From Stentor coeruleus (lineage: Eukaryota; Ciliophora; Heterotrichea; Heterotrichida; Stentoridae): a stretch of 64,000 nucleotides of DNA. Shown here in pieces: positions 30,250 through 39,100 of the stretch. Location of the stretch: NCBI GenBank assembly GCA_001970955.1, contig MPUH01000151.1, positions 1-64,000 of the forward strand, given 5' to 3'. A program made the translations under genes and the position numbers. The notes beneath the pieces were generated by a model. That model did not search any database. It was not told where the DNA came from and was given only the letters and a program-made list of their open reading frames with translations. Each line of letters starts with the position of its first letter. Within the stretch, counting starts at the first letter, position 1.

Positions 30250-31575
30250 TTAACTACTTTTCTGGCCTATTTCCTCAAGATTCTCCAAAGTCAAACTTCC
30301 TGGTCTTTCAATAGGAAGTCCTAACGCTCTATCCCACACCATATTCGCAGCAATTCCTAAAGATCTTGAAACTCCGAAAACCGCTGTATAAAATTCTAAC
30401 TCACTAAGCCCATAATAATACATCACCGCTCCCATAATAGCATTAACATTAGGATATGGGTTTTTAATATCCCCAATATCCTTAAGGATTTTTGGGACAA
30501 CCTTATAACAAATTTCTACAGCTTTCAATGTTGGACAGTCTTCAATAACTTTATTAGCGAAATCCAACATTGCAATAAATCTTGGATCTGTTTGTCTAAG
30601 TACTGGATGACCATAGCCTGGGATGATTTTCCCATCTCTTAAATTTTGTCTAACATAAACTTCTACTGCTGCTTCTGTTGGGTCGTCTCCTACTATTTGA
30701 CGAAGGTCTAATAACCATTTTAGGCATTCTTGATTTGCTAAACCATGAAGAGGACCAGCTAAACCATTTAACCCGGCTGAATATGATTTGTAAGCGTCGG
30801 AAAGAGCGGAACCGACTAAGTGTGCGGCATGGCTACTAACGTTGCCTCCTTCATGATCACAGTGAAGGCAGAGGTTTAAACGCATCATTTCAAAGAAGTT
30901 GGTGTCTTCCCAGCCGAGCATGCGTGAGTAGTTTTCAGCCCAGTCAAGATCTTCTCTTGGTTCAATAGTTTTTCCATCCTTATACACATTCCTATATATT
31001 GTAGCAGCTATTGTTGGAACTTTAGCAACTAAATTAATAGAATCTTCAAGCATTGGTTTCCAATATTCTGATTTTTTCATTCCTTTGTTATATGCAACAT
31101 CAAAATAGGAATTTTCTCCCAAAGCTAAAACTCCAAGAGATAATTGGGTCATAGGGTGCATGTTCTTAGGCAAACTTGCTAATAAACTTTTAACTTTTTC
31201 AGGTATTTTTGCCTTACTTGCAAGTTCTCCTCTAAGTTCTTCAACTTGCTCTTGTGTAGGAACATTTCCAGTTAGCAAAAGCCAGAACATAGATTCTGGT
31301 AATGGTTCACGATACTTTGCTGGCAATTGAACCTGACATTCAGGAATTGATAGACCACGAAATCGGATCCCTTTAAATGGATCTAAACGTGAGGTTTCAG
31401 TTAAAAGCGCCTTAACACTTCTCATACCTCTAACCATTTGATCCAAAGTTATCTTATCAATTGGCACTGTTCCATGCTCTTTTTTAAGTTTTGTAAGTCT
31501 TTCACGATCAATCACAATTTTGTCTTCAAGAGCTTTACGCAGACTCGACACAGGCCTAGACAAAAACTTCAACAT
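30250..31575 (-). CDS. CS: Mitochondrial citrate synthase with catalytic Asp replaced by Asn
   Basis: A 441-residue citrate synthase, usual eukaryotic length. MLKFLSRPVSSLRKALEDK is a basic N-terminus suited to mitochondrial import. HCDHEGGNVSSHAAHLVGSA, GLAGPLHGLANQE (His274 of the pig enzyme), PGYGHPVLRQTDPR (His320 and Arg329), GVSRSLG (Arg401) and LPIERPGS (Arg421) are all present. The third catalytic residue, Asp375 in PNVDAHSG, reads PNVNAIMG here, so Asp is Asn and HS is IM. In known enzymes this Asp is the base that takes the methyl proton of acetyl-CoA. Either activity is reduced or altered, or this copy serves another role; Tetrahymena citrate synthase also forms 14-nm filaments. 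Confidence 0.9.
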   Translation of the reverse strand: MLKFLSRPVSSLRKALEDKIVIDRERLTKLKKEHGTVPIDKITLDQMVRGMRSVKALLTETSRLDPFKGIRFRGLSIPECQVQLPAKYREPLPESMFWLLLTGNVPTQEQVEELRGELASKAKIPEKVKSLLASLPKNMHPMTQLSLGVLALGENSYFDVAYNKGMKKSEYWKPMLEDSINLVAKVPTIAATIYRNVYKDGKTIEPREDLDWAENYSRMLGWEDTNFFEMMRLNLCLHCDHEGGNVSSHAAHLVGSALSDAYKSYSAGLNGLAGPLHGLANQECLKWLLDLRQIVGDDPTEAAVEVYVRQNLRDGKIIPGYGHPVLRQTDPRFIAMLDFANKVIEDCPTLKAVEICYKVVPKILKDIGDIKNPYPNVNAIMGAVMYYYGLSELEFYTAVFGVSRSLGIAANMVWDRALGLPIERPGSLTLENLEEIGQKSS

Positions 31576-31706
31576 TTATATACATAATTCAATTTAATTT
31601 ATTAAGAAGATATTAGCCAGACATTAATATAATTGTATTGACCCAATAGTTGCTATTTTCTTATGTTTAGCTTATGATATAAAATGCTCTAAGATTTATA
31701 TATAAA

Positions 31707-32033
31707 ATGGGTATCCAAGTTTTGAAGATAAGAGAAGGAGATGGGGTGAATTTTCCAAAAAATGGGCAAGTTGTAAGAGTCCACTTTGACACATTTTTGG
31801 AAAATGGGAATAAAATCTCTTCTAGCAGAGATGATTCTCGACCTTTTAGCTTTGTTTTAGGAGATGGTGAAGTGATTAAAGCTTGGGATCAGGTTGTGGC
31901 TGAAATGAGTTTGGGGGAGATTATTAGATTGAAAACTACTCCTGACATGGCTTATGGGCTTAAAGGTATACAGGGTCTTGTACCACAAAATGCTAATTTG
32001 ACTTTTGATATTGAGCTAGTTAGTTTTATTTAA
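31707..32033 (+). CDS. FKBP-type peptidyl-prolyl isomerase, FKBP12-like
   Basis: A 108-residue single-domain FKBP, the exact length of FKBP12. SSRDDSRPFSFVLGDGEVIK, AWDQVVAEMSLGE, DMAYGLKG and NANLTFDIELVSF line up with the family. Trp59 and Tyr82 of the drug/proline pocket are kept. Tyr26 is F, Phe36 is I and Asp37 is S, so ligand binding may differ from the human protein. Cytosolic, prolyl isomerisation of protein substrates. Divergent from citrate synthase across 131 nt. Confidence 0.9.
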   Translation: MGIQVLKIREGDGVNFPKNGQVVRVHFDTFLENGNKISSSRDDSRPFSFVLGDGEVIKAWDQVVAEMSLGEIIRLKTTPDMAYGLKGIQGLVPQNANLTFDIELVSFI

Positions 32034-32294
32034 CAAATACTTACATAATAATTATATATCTAATAAGTTGTATTGAAAGGCTTTTCTGTTAATATTTAAA
32101 AGAAATTTGTTTGTGAAATAAGTTGTTTTGATTTTAAGTTTATGTGTGATATAGAGAAATTTTAATGAGCTTTTTTGTTTGGGGATTAAGTTTTTGATTA
32201 TTTGGTTGATGGATATTGATAATTTTATTAATACTTTTTTGGATAAGTTATTAGGATTATTACGATATAGGATGAAGTTTTTTTAGTAGGTTTT

Positions 32295-33098
32295 ATGATA
32301 GATGATGATAATATAATGCAAGGGTTTTCTATGAGAATTGGGGGAAAGAAAGAACAGAAAAATACAGTTAAGACGAAGAAAGGGTTTGGTGTGGTGGAGA
32401 GTAGTGATGAGGAATCAGATGAAATTAAGAAAACTAATAAGGATTTGATTAAGGCAAGTTTGTATAAGCAAAGCTACTCAACAGAAGCATGTGAAGCATT
32501 AGTTGAAGATCCTACAATTTTCTCTTATGATCTTTACAAATCAAAGCAAACTGAAGAACCTAAAAAAGAACAAGAAGATCGAACAGCCAAATATCATATT
32601 CATTTAAAAGAAATTGCCGAATTCAAAAAAAGAGAAAGAGAAATTATTAAAGAAAGAGTGGAAGCTAAACAAAGAGAGTTAGAAAAGGAAGAGTTTGGGG
32701 AATCTGAAATCTATTACACAGACAGCTATCTTAAATTTATGGAAGAAAACAAAAAGTTTGAAGAAAAACTTGATGAGTTCGATTTACATTCTGAGCTAAC
32801 AAGTATTGAACATAAAAAGCCAGAAAACTTTCTCAATCGAATAATAGACGACAGAGACATAGAGCCTACAAAGAAACCAAAACTAAATGAAGAGTTAGAA
32901 GATTCCGACCGAAACTCCTTATCACAGCTTCCACAATCCTTACTACAACCAATTAAAGACCCAATTTCTACTGAGGTTTATTCAGACAAACGAACAGAGT
33001 CCCAGTTATCTTGTGCAAAAGAAAGATACCTTATGAGAAAAAAAACCCAAGGTCAAACTGCACCCAAAATTCCATCAAATACTCTTCCAACATCCTAA
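32295..33098 (+). CDS. NSRP1: NSRP1-like nuclear speckle splicing regulator
   Basis: A 267-residue protein. KKGFGVVESSDEESDEIKKT, then EDPTIFSYDLYKSK, TAKYHIHLKEIAEFKKRERE and KEEFGESEIYYTDSYLKFME follow the NSRP1/CCDC55 order (AEDATVYEYD, KYIHNLLKAVEIRKKEQE, EKGEFDDKEAFVTSAYKKKL). The C-terminal ERYLMRKK is also typical. The protein is much shorter than animal NSRP1 because the long RS-rich tail is missing. NSRP1 influences alternative splice-site choice; a splicing factor is of interest next to this genome's minute introns. The next gene starts 71 nt downstream on the same strand. Confidence 0.8.
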   Translation: MIDDDNIMQGFSMRIGGKKEQKNTVKTKKGFGVVESSDEESDEIKKTNKDLIKASLYKQSYSTEACEALVEDPTIFSYDLYKSKQTEEPKKEQEDRTAKYHIHLKEIAEFKKREREIIKERVEAKQRELEKEEFGESEIYYTDSYLKFMEENKKFEEKLDEFDLHSELTSIEHKKPENFLNRIIDDRDIEPTKKPKLNEELEDSDRNSLSQLPQSLLQPIKDPISTEVYSDKRTESQLSCAKERYLMRKKTQGQTAPKIPSNTLPTS

Positions 33099-33169
33099 GA
33101 AATTTCTTTAAGTATAAATATAATCCTAAAAAACCACTAGTATCATTAGTAACTAACTTAAATGATAAA

Positions 33170-34573
33170 ATGGAGCATAAACAATCTAAGCCTCAAATTG
33201 AAACAAAAGCTTATATCGAAGCCCATAATATTGAAATAACCATGGGTGATATGCTAAATACCCTAGTACACACAAAAGATCCAAATCCATTAATTTACAT
33301 GATCAAATATCTTATTTCAATAACCAGTCCTCAAGAACTACAAGAAAACTCCATCATAATAATACCTCGAGTCCAACACCAGAAAACCTCAGCACTCAAA
33401 GCTTCAGTGCCAAAGACTCAAGAAAACTCAGAACCAAAACCTCATTCTGATGATAAAAAACAACGCCCAAAATCAATACCTATTTTCCCTCATAACTCTA
33501 AGTCCATTATTCAAAAGCACATAACTGAACCTTTATGGAATAAATTCTCTAATATAAAAACAAAGCTTAATCATGATCTTTATAATTGTCTTGTTATAGC
33601 ATTACAACAACCTGAAAGTGTGTCAGGGATTTGTGTAGCTGATGCTGAATGTTATGAAATTTTTCATGAAATATTCGACCCTATATTAATCGACTTACAG
33701 CAATGGAGCCATTTAGATAAACACAAAACTGTATTAGACCTTGGTTTTTTCAAATGTCAAAATCATGATCCAACAGGAGAGATTGTCAAAAGGATAACAA
33801 TCAGTATAGACAGAAACCTTAAAGGATTTTCTTTTCCTATCGGATTATCTTATAATGAACGTTTACTAGTCAAAGATAAAATCCAAGAAATCCTCGAACC
33901 TTTTCTAGACAGTTCATTTAAGAAAATTGATTGTAATAGTAATGGACATACTGAGCCACACCTTATGGATTTATTTAAAGATAAGTTTTTACATACAGAT
34001 CTAATTAAAGATTGGCCTCATGGACGGGAATTATTTGTTTCTGATGACCTTACTATAGCTGTTAATCTAGAAAATCATATTCAATTTTATAGTAAAACTG
34101 ATAATGGTGATCTGGAAAAAGCTTTTAATAAAGTTATAAACATAGCTGGGAAATTAAATTCTAGCTTTGAAAATAGTCACAAATATGGTTATTTAACTAG
34201 TAAACCTGAAATTATTGGTACTGGAATGCAAGTTAGTGTTATATTAAAACTTGAGAACCTTTTAAGGATTACAAATAGTTTCAAGTTTAAAATACTAGAT
34301 TGCAATATATTAGATGGAAAGTTTGTAGAAATTTCAATGTATAAAACTTTAGGGGCTAGTGAAGATGAAGTATTTCAAGCTTTTGCTAATGCTATTGAGT
34401 TTTTTGTTATTGAAGAAAAAAAACTTAAAATGAAAATGCAGATGGCAAATGGGGAGATTTTAGAAAATGGGGATGAGGAATATGAAAGAGCTGAGAGTTT
34501 AGAGAGAAAAAATGATGAGGTTGTTGTAGAAGATAATGAAGAAGAGGAGAAGATTTGTGTTGAACAAAATTAG
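33170..34573 (+). CDS. Docking-domain (RIIa-like) protein fused to a degenerate phosphagen (arginine) kinase
   Basis: I start at ATG 33170 (MEHKQSKPQIETKAYIEAH); the frame is open further up but overlaps NSRP1. Residues 13-65 (KAYIEAHNIEITMGDMLNTL, then NPLIYMIKYLI) resemble the RIIa/DPY-30 dimerisation-docking fold. Residues about 125-440 follow the ATP:guanido kinase domain: GICVADAECYEIFHEIFDPI, RNLKGFSFPIGLSYNERLLV, DWPHGRELFVSDDLTIAVNL, SHKYGYLTSKPEIIGTGMQV. Key residues are changed: NEEDHLR is NLENHIQ, the reactive Cys in SCPTNLGTGM is Lys, GMRAS is GMQVS, and the RGTRGE loop reads DCNILDG. The tail is acidic. It probably lacks kinase activity and may be an axonemal scaffold (inference). 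Confidence 0.8.
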   Translation: MEHKQSKPQIETKAYIEAHNIEITMGDMLNTLVHTKDPNPLIYMIKYLISITSPQELQENSIIIIPRVQHQKTSALKASVPKTQENSEPKPHSDDKKQRPKSIPIFPHNSKSIIQKHITEPLWNKFSNIKTKLNHDLYNCLVIALQQPESVSGICVADAECYEIFHEIFDPILIDLQQWSHLDKHKTVLDLGFFKCQNHDPTGEIVKRITISIDRNLKGFSFPIGLSYNERLLVKDKIQEILEPFLDSSFKKIDCNSNGHTEPHLMDLFKDKFLHTDLIKDWPHGRELFVSDDLTIAVNLENHIQFYSKTDNGDLEKAFNKVINIAGKLNSSFENSHKYGYLTSKPEIIGTGMQVSVILKLENLLRITNSFKFKILDCNILDGKFVEISMYKTLGASEDEVFQAFANAIEFFVIEEKKLKMKMQMANGEILENGDEEYERAESLERKNDEVVVEDNEEEEKICVEQN

Positions 34574-34712
34574 TTATTGAATAGTTAGAGTTATTATTTA
34601 TATATGATTTTTTTGAGTGTATTTTGATATGGGATTTGGATTTTGAGTTGGTGTTTATTAAAGATTTTTAATGCAACTAAGAACTTATGGATTATTTTAG
34701 TAGATATTAGTA

Positions 34713-37045
34713 TTAGTTAGGAATTTTACCATCTGGAGCTGTTTTTTTGATTTTACCATCAGGATATTTGCGTATTTTACTACCATCAGGGTATATTGTA
34801 TCTTTCATCCCATTTGCAAATTCTATATGCCTAATCCCACCCAACTCAACTTTTTGTATAGTCCCATCAGGGAAAATACTCTCCTCTTCTCCATCATTAA
34901 AAATACACTTAATAGTTCCATCAGGAAATGTTATTTCTTTCGTCCCATCAGTATAATGTTTCTCAGTCTGCCCATTAGCAAACTGAAACAATTGTAAACC
35001 ATCAGGAAAAGTTGTCTGGACTGTTTTGTTTTCAAAAAAATGATACACAATTTTCCCATCTGGAAAAGCTTCTTTCTTATCCTTATTATTAAAATTCACA
35101 ACAATATACCCATCAGGAAAAATTTCTTTTTTTACTCCATTACTAAAAAATATCTCCCTTTTCCCATCTTCATAAATTTTTTGAACTTTATTTTCTTCAA
35201 CTATTTCTTGAATCCCTAATGTTTTAGGTTGATCAAAATTTATTTCAATAACAGGTGTATTGTTTTTTTTTATCCCAACCATTTTGCTTTCAATGATTTT
35301 TTTACCAGGTAATTTAAAACTAAAACTTTGTAAGTCTTTAAAATTATCGATTTTTTTAAATTTTGGGGTCTCTTCTTTATGGAATTTGCATGATACACTT
35401 TTTATTATCCCAGCTTTTTTTTGATGTGGCGGAGATTGCATGATACGATTTAAAGCATTTTCTTCAATGTCAGATTTGTCACTTATGCTTTTTTTTTCAC
35501 CCAAAAGTTTTTCAAGTTCTTTGTTTTTGTTGCTTAGATCTTCGATTATATCTTTTAGACTTTCTATGGTTTTTGTGTATTTTTCCTCGTTTTTTATTAG
35601 GGTGTTTTTAAGGTTAAGGATTTCTTTTTTAAGTTTTTCATTTTCTAGATTCTCGTTTTGGACTTCGTTGTTTAGTTTTTCAATTTTTTTTTTCTCGTTG
35701 TTGAGTTTTTTTATTTCTTCGCTTTTCCATAGTTCTAAGCTTTTAACTTCAATTTCGCGCATTTTGTAAAAGTCTAAAGCGTCTTTTTCAAGTTTTGATT
35801 TTTTACTTTCAAGCTCTTTAGCTAGTTTTTTGTATCTGAGGAAGTCTTTGTTGTTTTCTTTGATATTTTTTAAAGGTAAAGGTTTGATTTCGGTATCTGA
35901 AAGGCTTTCTTCTGAGTTTTCATTAGCTTGACTATCAGAATCTTTTGATGAAATAGGCTTGTGGGTTCCTTTTTTTGGCTCTAGAGATGTTGATGAACGG
36001 GGTTTTATGCATAGTTTGCCTTTGCCACGTTTAAGAAATGTTTGTTTTGATTTAGGTGATTCAGATGCTTTTTGTAAATGATCAAAACTTGAGGTATGTT
36101 TTTTTTGCTGTGTTTTTTTTATATCAGCTGGGGTTTCTTCATAAGAATTATCTTTTACATCCAGTTTTTCTTTTTCGAAATCATGGGTCAACTCCAGTTT
36201 TCCAGTATCTTCTAAGCTAATTATTTCGCATTCATCAGTTTTTTCTGATTTTTGTTCGTCTTTCTTATACTTATTCTCTTTTTTCGGCTTTATATTCTGG
36301 CTTTTCCTTTTCAAAAACGAGTGTTTTGACTTAGATTCGCTTAAGCCTGGCTCAGGCTCAGAATTTTTTTTAATTTCTTCTTCAAGTAATTTTTCAAAAG
36401 GCATCGATAAAGACCTTATAGGTATCTCATCATGATCATAAACAGGTCTTTTTGATTTATTTAACTCAAGTTTACTTTTACAAACTTCTTCATTATTAAT
36501 ACTTTCAATGGGAAATACTTTTTCTCCTATATTAAAGATATTCTCTTCTTTTATATTAGCTTTTTCGTCTTTAATAAAACTTTTTTCTTCATTAGAATAT
36601 GACCTTTCTTGTTTTGTAAAAGAATTTTCTCCTTTGATTAAGTTTTCTTGTTTTGGTGTGAAGCTTTCTGGATATTTTTTTGGGATTTGAGAATTTTCAC
36701 TTGATGGGGTTTTTGGATTAGTATTATAACAGTTTGCTAGTAATCTTAAATAATTAGCTTGCATTTCTATGTATTTAGAAGGATTAATTCCAACACACTT
36801 TTTTCTTCATTAGAATATGACCTTTCTTGTTTTGTAAAAGAATTTTCTCCTTTGATTAAGTTTTCTTGTTTTGGTGTGAAGCTTTCTGAATATTTTTTTG
36901 GGATTTGAGAATTTTCACTTGATGGGGTTTTTGGATTAGTATTGTAACAGTTTGCTAGTAATCTTAAATAATTAGCTTGCATTTCTATGTATTTAGAAGG
37001 ATTAATTCCAACACTGCTTAGGTACTTCAAGTAATTTGGGTCCAT
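34713..37045 (-). CDS. CENPJ: CPAP/SAS-4 (CENPJ) centriole protein, frame split by a 218-bp duplication
   Basis: The C-terminal 170 residues are the TCP10/G-box beta-sheet domain of CPAP/SAS-4, a run of DG-turn strands: YEDGKREIFFSNGVKKEIFP, FPDGTIKCIFNDG, YPDGSKIRKYPDGKIKKTAP. The G-box binds STIL/Ana2 in centriole assembly. Before it lie a long coiled coil (about residues 290-430) and a charged N-terminal region. The true N-terminus is MDPNYLKYLSSVGINPSKYI at 37045. A 218-bp tandem duplication (36579-37014) shifts the frame; counting one copy gives a single open frame of 704 residues. Expected in basal bodies, abundant in ciliates. Confidence 0.88.
36579..37014. repeat. 218-bp tandem duplication inside the CPAP gene
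   Basis: Copy A 36579-36796 and copy B 36797-37014 are adjacent and differ at two bases that I see (TCTGGATAT against TCTGAATAT; GTATTATAAC against GTATTGTAAC). 218 is not a multiple of 3, so the copies put the gene out of frame. Either two allelic contig ends were abutted or a recent duplication broke one copy of the gene. Confidence 0.85.
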
Positions 37046-37474
37046 TTTTATATCGATTATATGTTTATGATAAAAATAGCGATTTTGTTTATGGGAAATT
37101 TATAGGCAATTTATACTTACTTCTAATTATTAAAATCAATTTCACTAAATTTTTAAAACTTTGCTTAGTACATTACTTTTCAATTCTTATTGAAAAAATA
37201 GTAAAAACTTAAATAACTTTGAAATTGTTTTTAATATAACTTAGTATTTTCCATCCTATCAAATTGCTATCTCAATATTTACAATGAATTTATAACTTTA
37301 TCATATATTATTTAAAAGTCTCATTTACTAGATCAAAAATCTAAAAGCATCCTCAAACATACCCACATTTATTATATTTTTAATCAAGTTAACTTTAAGT
37401 GTTAGTTAAAATTTATTCAGCTATAAATAATTTCTCCAAATCATTAAACTATTACCTAACTAAATAACTAAAAT
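37046..37474. other. Intergenic region upstream of CPAP
   Basis: 429 nt, AT-rich, between the stop of the intron-array gene and the start of CPAP, both on the minus strand. No gene or repeat recognised; the array itself begins at 37609, inside the neighbouring gene. Confidence 0.5.
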
Positions 37475-39100
37475 CTAAGGACCATATTGTTTTATCCATC
37501 CATCTGGAGCAAGACATTCTTTATATTTTATTCTCCAGTTCTTCGATGCATCATTGGTGTAAAGTTCACAGTGTTCACGAGATTTTGTATCAACATTATA
37601 AACCGCTACTACATTTAAAATACGTTCTATATAGAATATACCTGAGTGAAGAATACTGCCTATGTAAAAAATACCTAAATATTTTCTACCTGAATAAAGT
37701 ATACCTTTGTAGAAAATACCTTAATAAAATATACCTATTTAGATAATACTTCCTATATAAATAATACCTATGTAGAAAATACCTCCTGCATAGATTATAC
37801 CATCTGTATAGAAATTACTATCTATTTAGAAAATACATGCTATGTTGAAGATACCATCTATGTTAAAGATACTATCTACATAGAAGATACCTGAATAATT
37901 AATACCTTGTTATAAAATACCTATATATATGATACGATCTGTATAATTTGTACCTTATTGGTAAATACAAACTTTTTAGAATTTACCTAAATAAATCTTA
38001 CGATCTGCTTATGCTTTACAGACAAAAATATACTTGCAATCATCTGTCAAGCATATTTTTTGTGAGGTATAACCCATTTTTCCATCAAACCAAAGATTGT
38101 AATCTTCGTAGTTTCCTTGTTTTAGATAATTATCTTGCTGACCTATATGCATTCCTCTGAAAAAAACTAATTATATCTCACTTTTAAATTCATTTTTGGC
38201 TTTTTCCTTATCAATAATTTCTTGTATTTTTTGTTCTAATATTTGCTTATCATTAAACTGCCCCTCAAGTCTTTCAATATTTTCAGATTTTTCCTTAAGT
38301 TTAATTTCTTTATCACTAAGTTCATGGCTAACATTTTTCAATTTTTCAGATAAATCCTTTAAACTTTCTTCATAAGTTCTTTTTAAAATCTTCTTTTTTT
38401 CTTTTTTGTCTTTAATCTTAGTTTCTTTCTCTTGAAGTTGATTACTTATATTTTTCATTTTTTGAGTTATCTCTTTCATTATATCTTCATGGTTTTTTTT
38501 TGATATTACTAATTCTTCATTTTTGTTGATAAGCTCAGCTTCAAGTCTCATAATTTTCTCTGTTAATTCCTGATTTTTGTTTTCTAATGAAATTTTTTCG
38601 GCAAGTAGCTGTTTATTTTTTTCTTGATCTTTTTTCCATCCATTTTCGATCATTTCAGAATCGCCATTTATACTTAAAAGATAGCTCGTATTTGATACAA
38701 AGGCACTTTTTGACCTTTTGTCGATATTATATTCGTTTATCCATTTAATAGTATTTTCTAAATTTTCATTAAGGCCATTTTTCAGACTAGCTTTACTATT
38801 TTCAATAATATTATCGTTTTTGCTGAGGATAGTGTTGATTTCGCTTATCATTTCCTCGGCTTTCTTGAAAGTACTAAGTTTAAGATCATTTAATTTTTTC
38901 TTAGCCAGAGTAGTTTTTATTGATATAATTCTTTCTCTAACATCTGTAAATATGCATTTGTTTAAAGGGTTATGATGAATTATATGAGTAAAACAAAATC
39001 TTTTATTCACTTCACATCCACTACATTCTAAATCAGCATAATTAGAGCATTCTTCTTTGCAGCACTTAAAATCTTCAACCTTCAGACTCTTTTCCCCCAT
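37475..39100 (-). CDS. B-box-like/coiled-coil protein whose C-terminal exon region holds a 25-unit array of 15-nt introns
   Basis: Exon 1 (38182-39100) starts MGEKSLKVEDFKCCKEECSN, has a B-box-like Cys/His cluster (CSGCEVNKRFCFTHIIHHN) and then a long coiled coil. A 15-nt intron, GTGAGATATAATTAG at 38167-38181, leads in frame to exon 2 (38020-38166: FFRGMHIGQQDNYLKQGNYE to CLTDDCKYIFV). The array 37609-38019 follows, with twelve 3-nt microexons encoding, with the flanks, YLYHNAYNGGSKL. The last exon (37475-37608) runs AVYNVDTKSREHCELYTNDA to APDGWIKQYGP and stop TAG. Lengths 919+147+36+134 give 411 residues without a stop. The GTG start of the first intron is non-typical; without it the first frame stops at 38171 and a separate gene would start at ATG 38152. 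The C-terminal part resembles a beta-propeller blade. Function unknown. Confidence 0.75.
37609..38019 (-). repeat. Array of 25 tandem 15-nt intron-like units with 0- or 3-nt spacers
   Basis: On the minus strand all 25 units are 15 nt with GTA at 1-3, A at 10 and AG at 14-15, the same pattern as the isolated introns elsewhere in the window. Unit low ends are 37609, 37627, 37642, 37660, 37675, 37690, 37705, 37720, 37735, 37753, 37768, 37786, 37804, 37822, 37840, 37858, 37876, 37891, 37906, 37921, 37939, 37954, 37972, 37987 and 38005. Examples are GTATTTTCTACATAG and GTATCTTTAACATAG. Other positions vary freely; position 4 is T in 19 of 25, while isolated introns have A. Spacers in 5' to 3' order are ATC, TTT, ATC, ATA, ATG, CAT, ATA, ATG, GAG, GAA, GCA and AAC. 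Intron blocks are 15, 30, 30, 60, 15, 15, 15, 15, 15, 30, 90, 30 and 15 nt. Confidence 0.85.

Noticed and set aside
33011-33169. Upstream extension of the pseudo-phosphagen kinase frame
   Set aside because: It overlaps the NSRP1 coding end in another frame and is explained by chance openness; the docking domain starts after ATG 33170.
37609-38019. Array as a CRISPR or ordinary minisatellite
   Set aside because: Units are not similar outside the six fixed positions and there are no unique spacers or cas genes, so neither fits.
37546-38020. Plus-strand frame of L-x-x-x-Y pentapeptide repeats across the array
   Set aside because: The 15-nt period gives Leu-x-x-x-Tyr in plus frame, but six of the 25 units contain in-frame stops, Tyr is always TAC, Leu always CTN, and the second codon always ends in T. 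The constraint is on minus-strand splice positions, not on protein.
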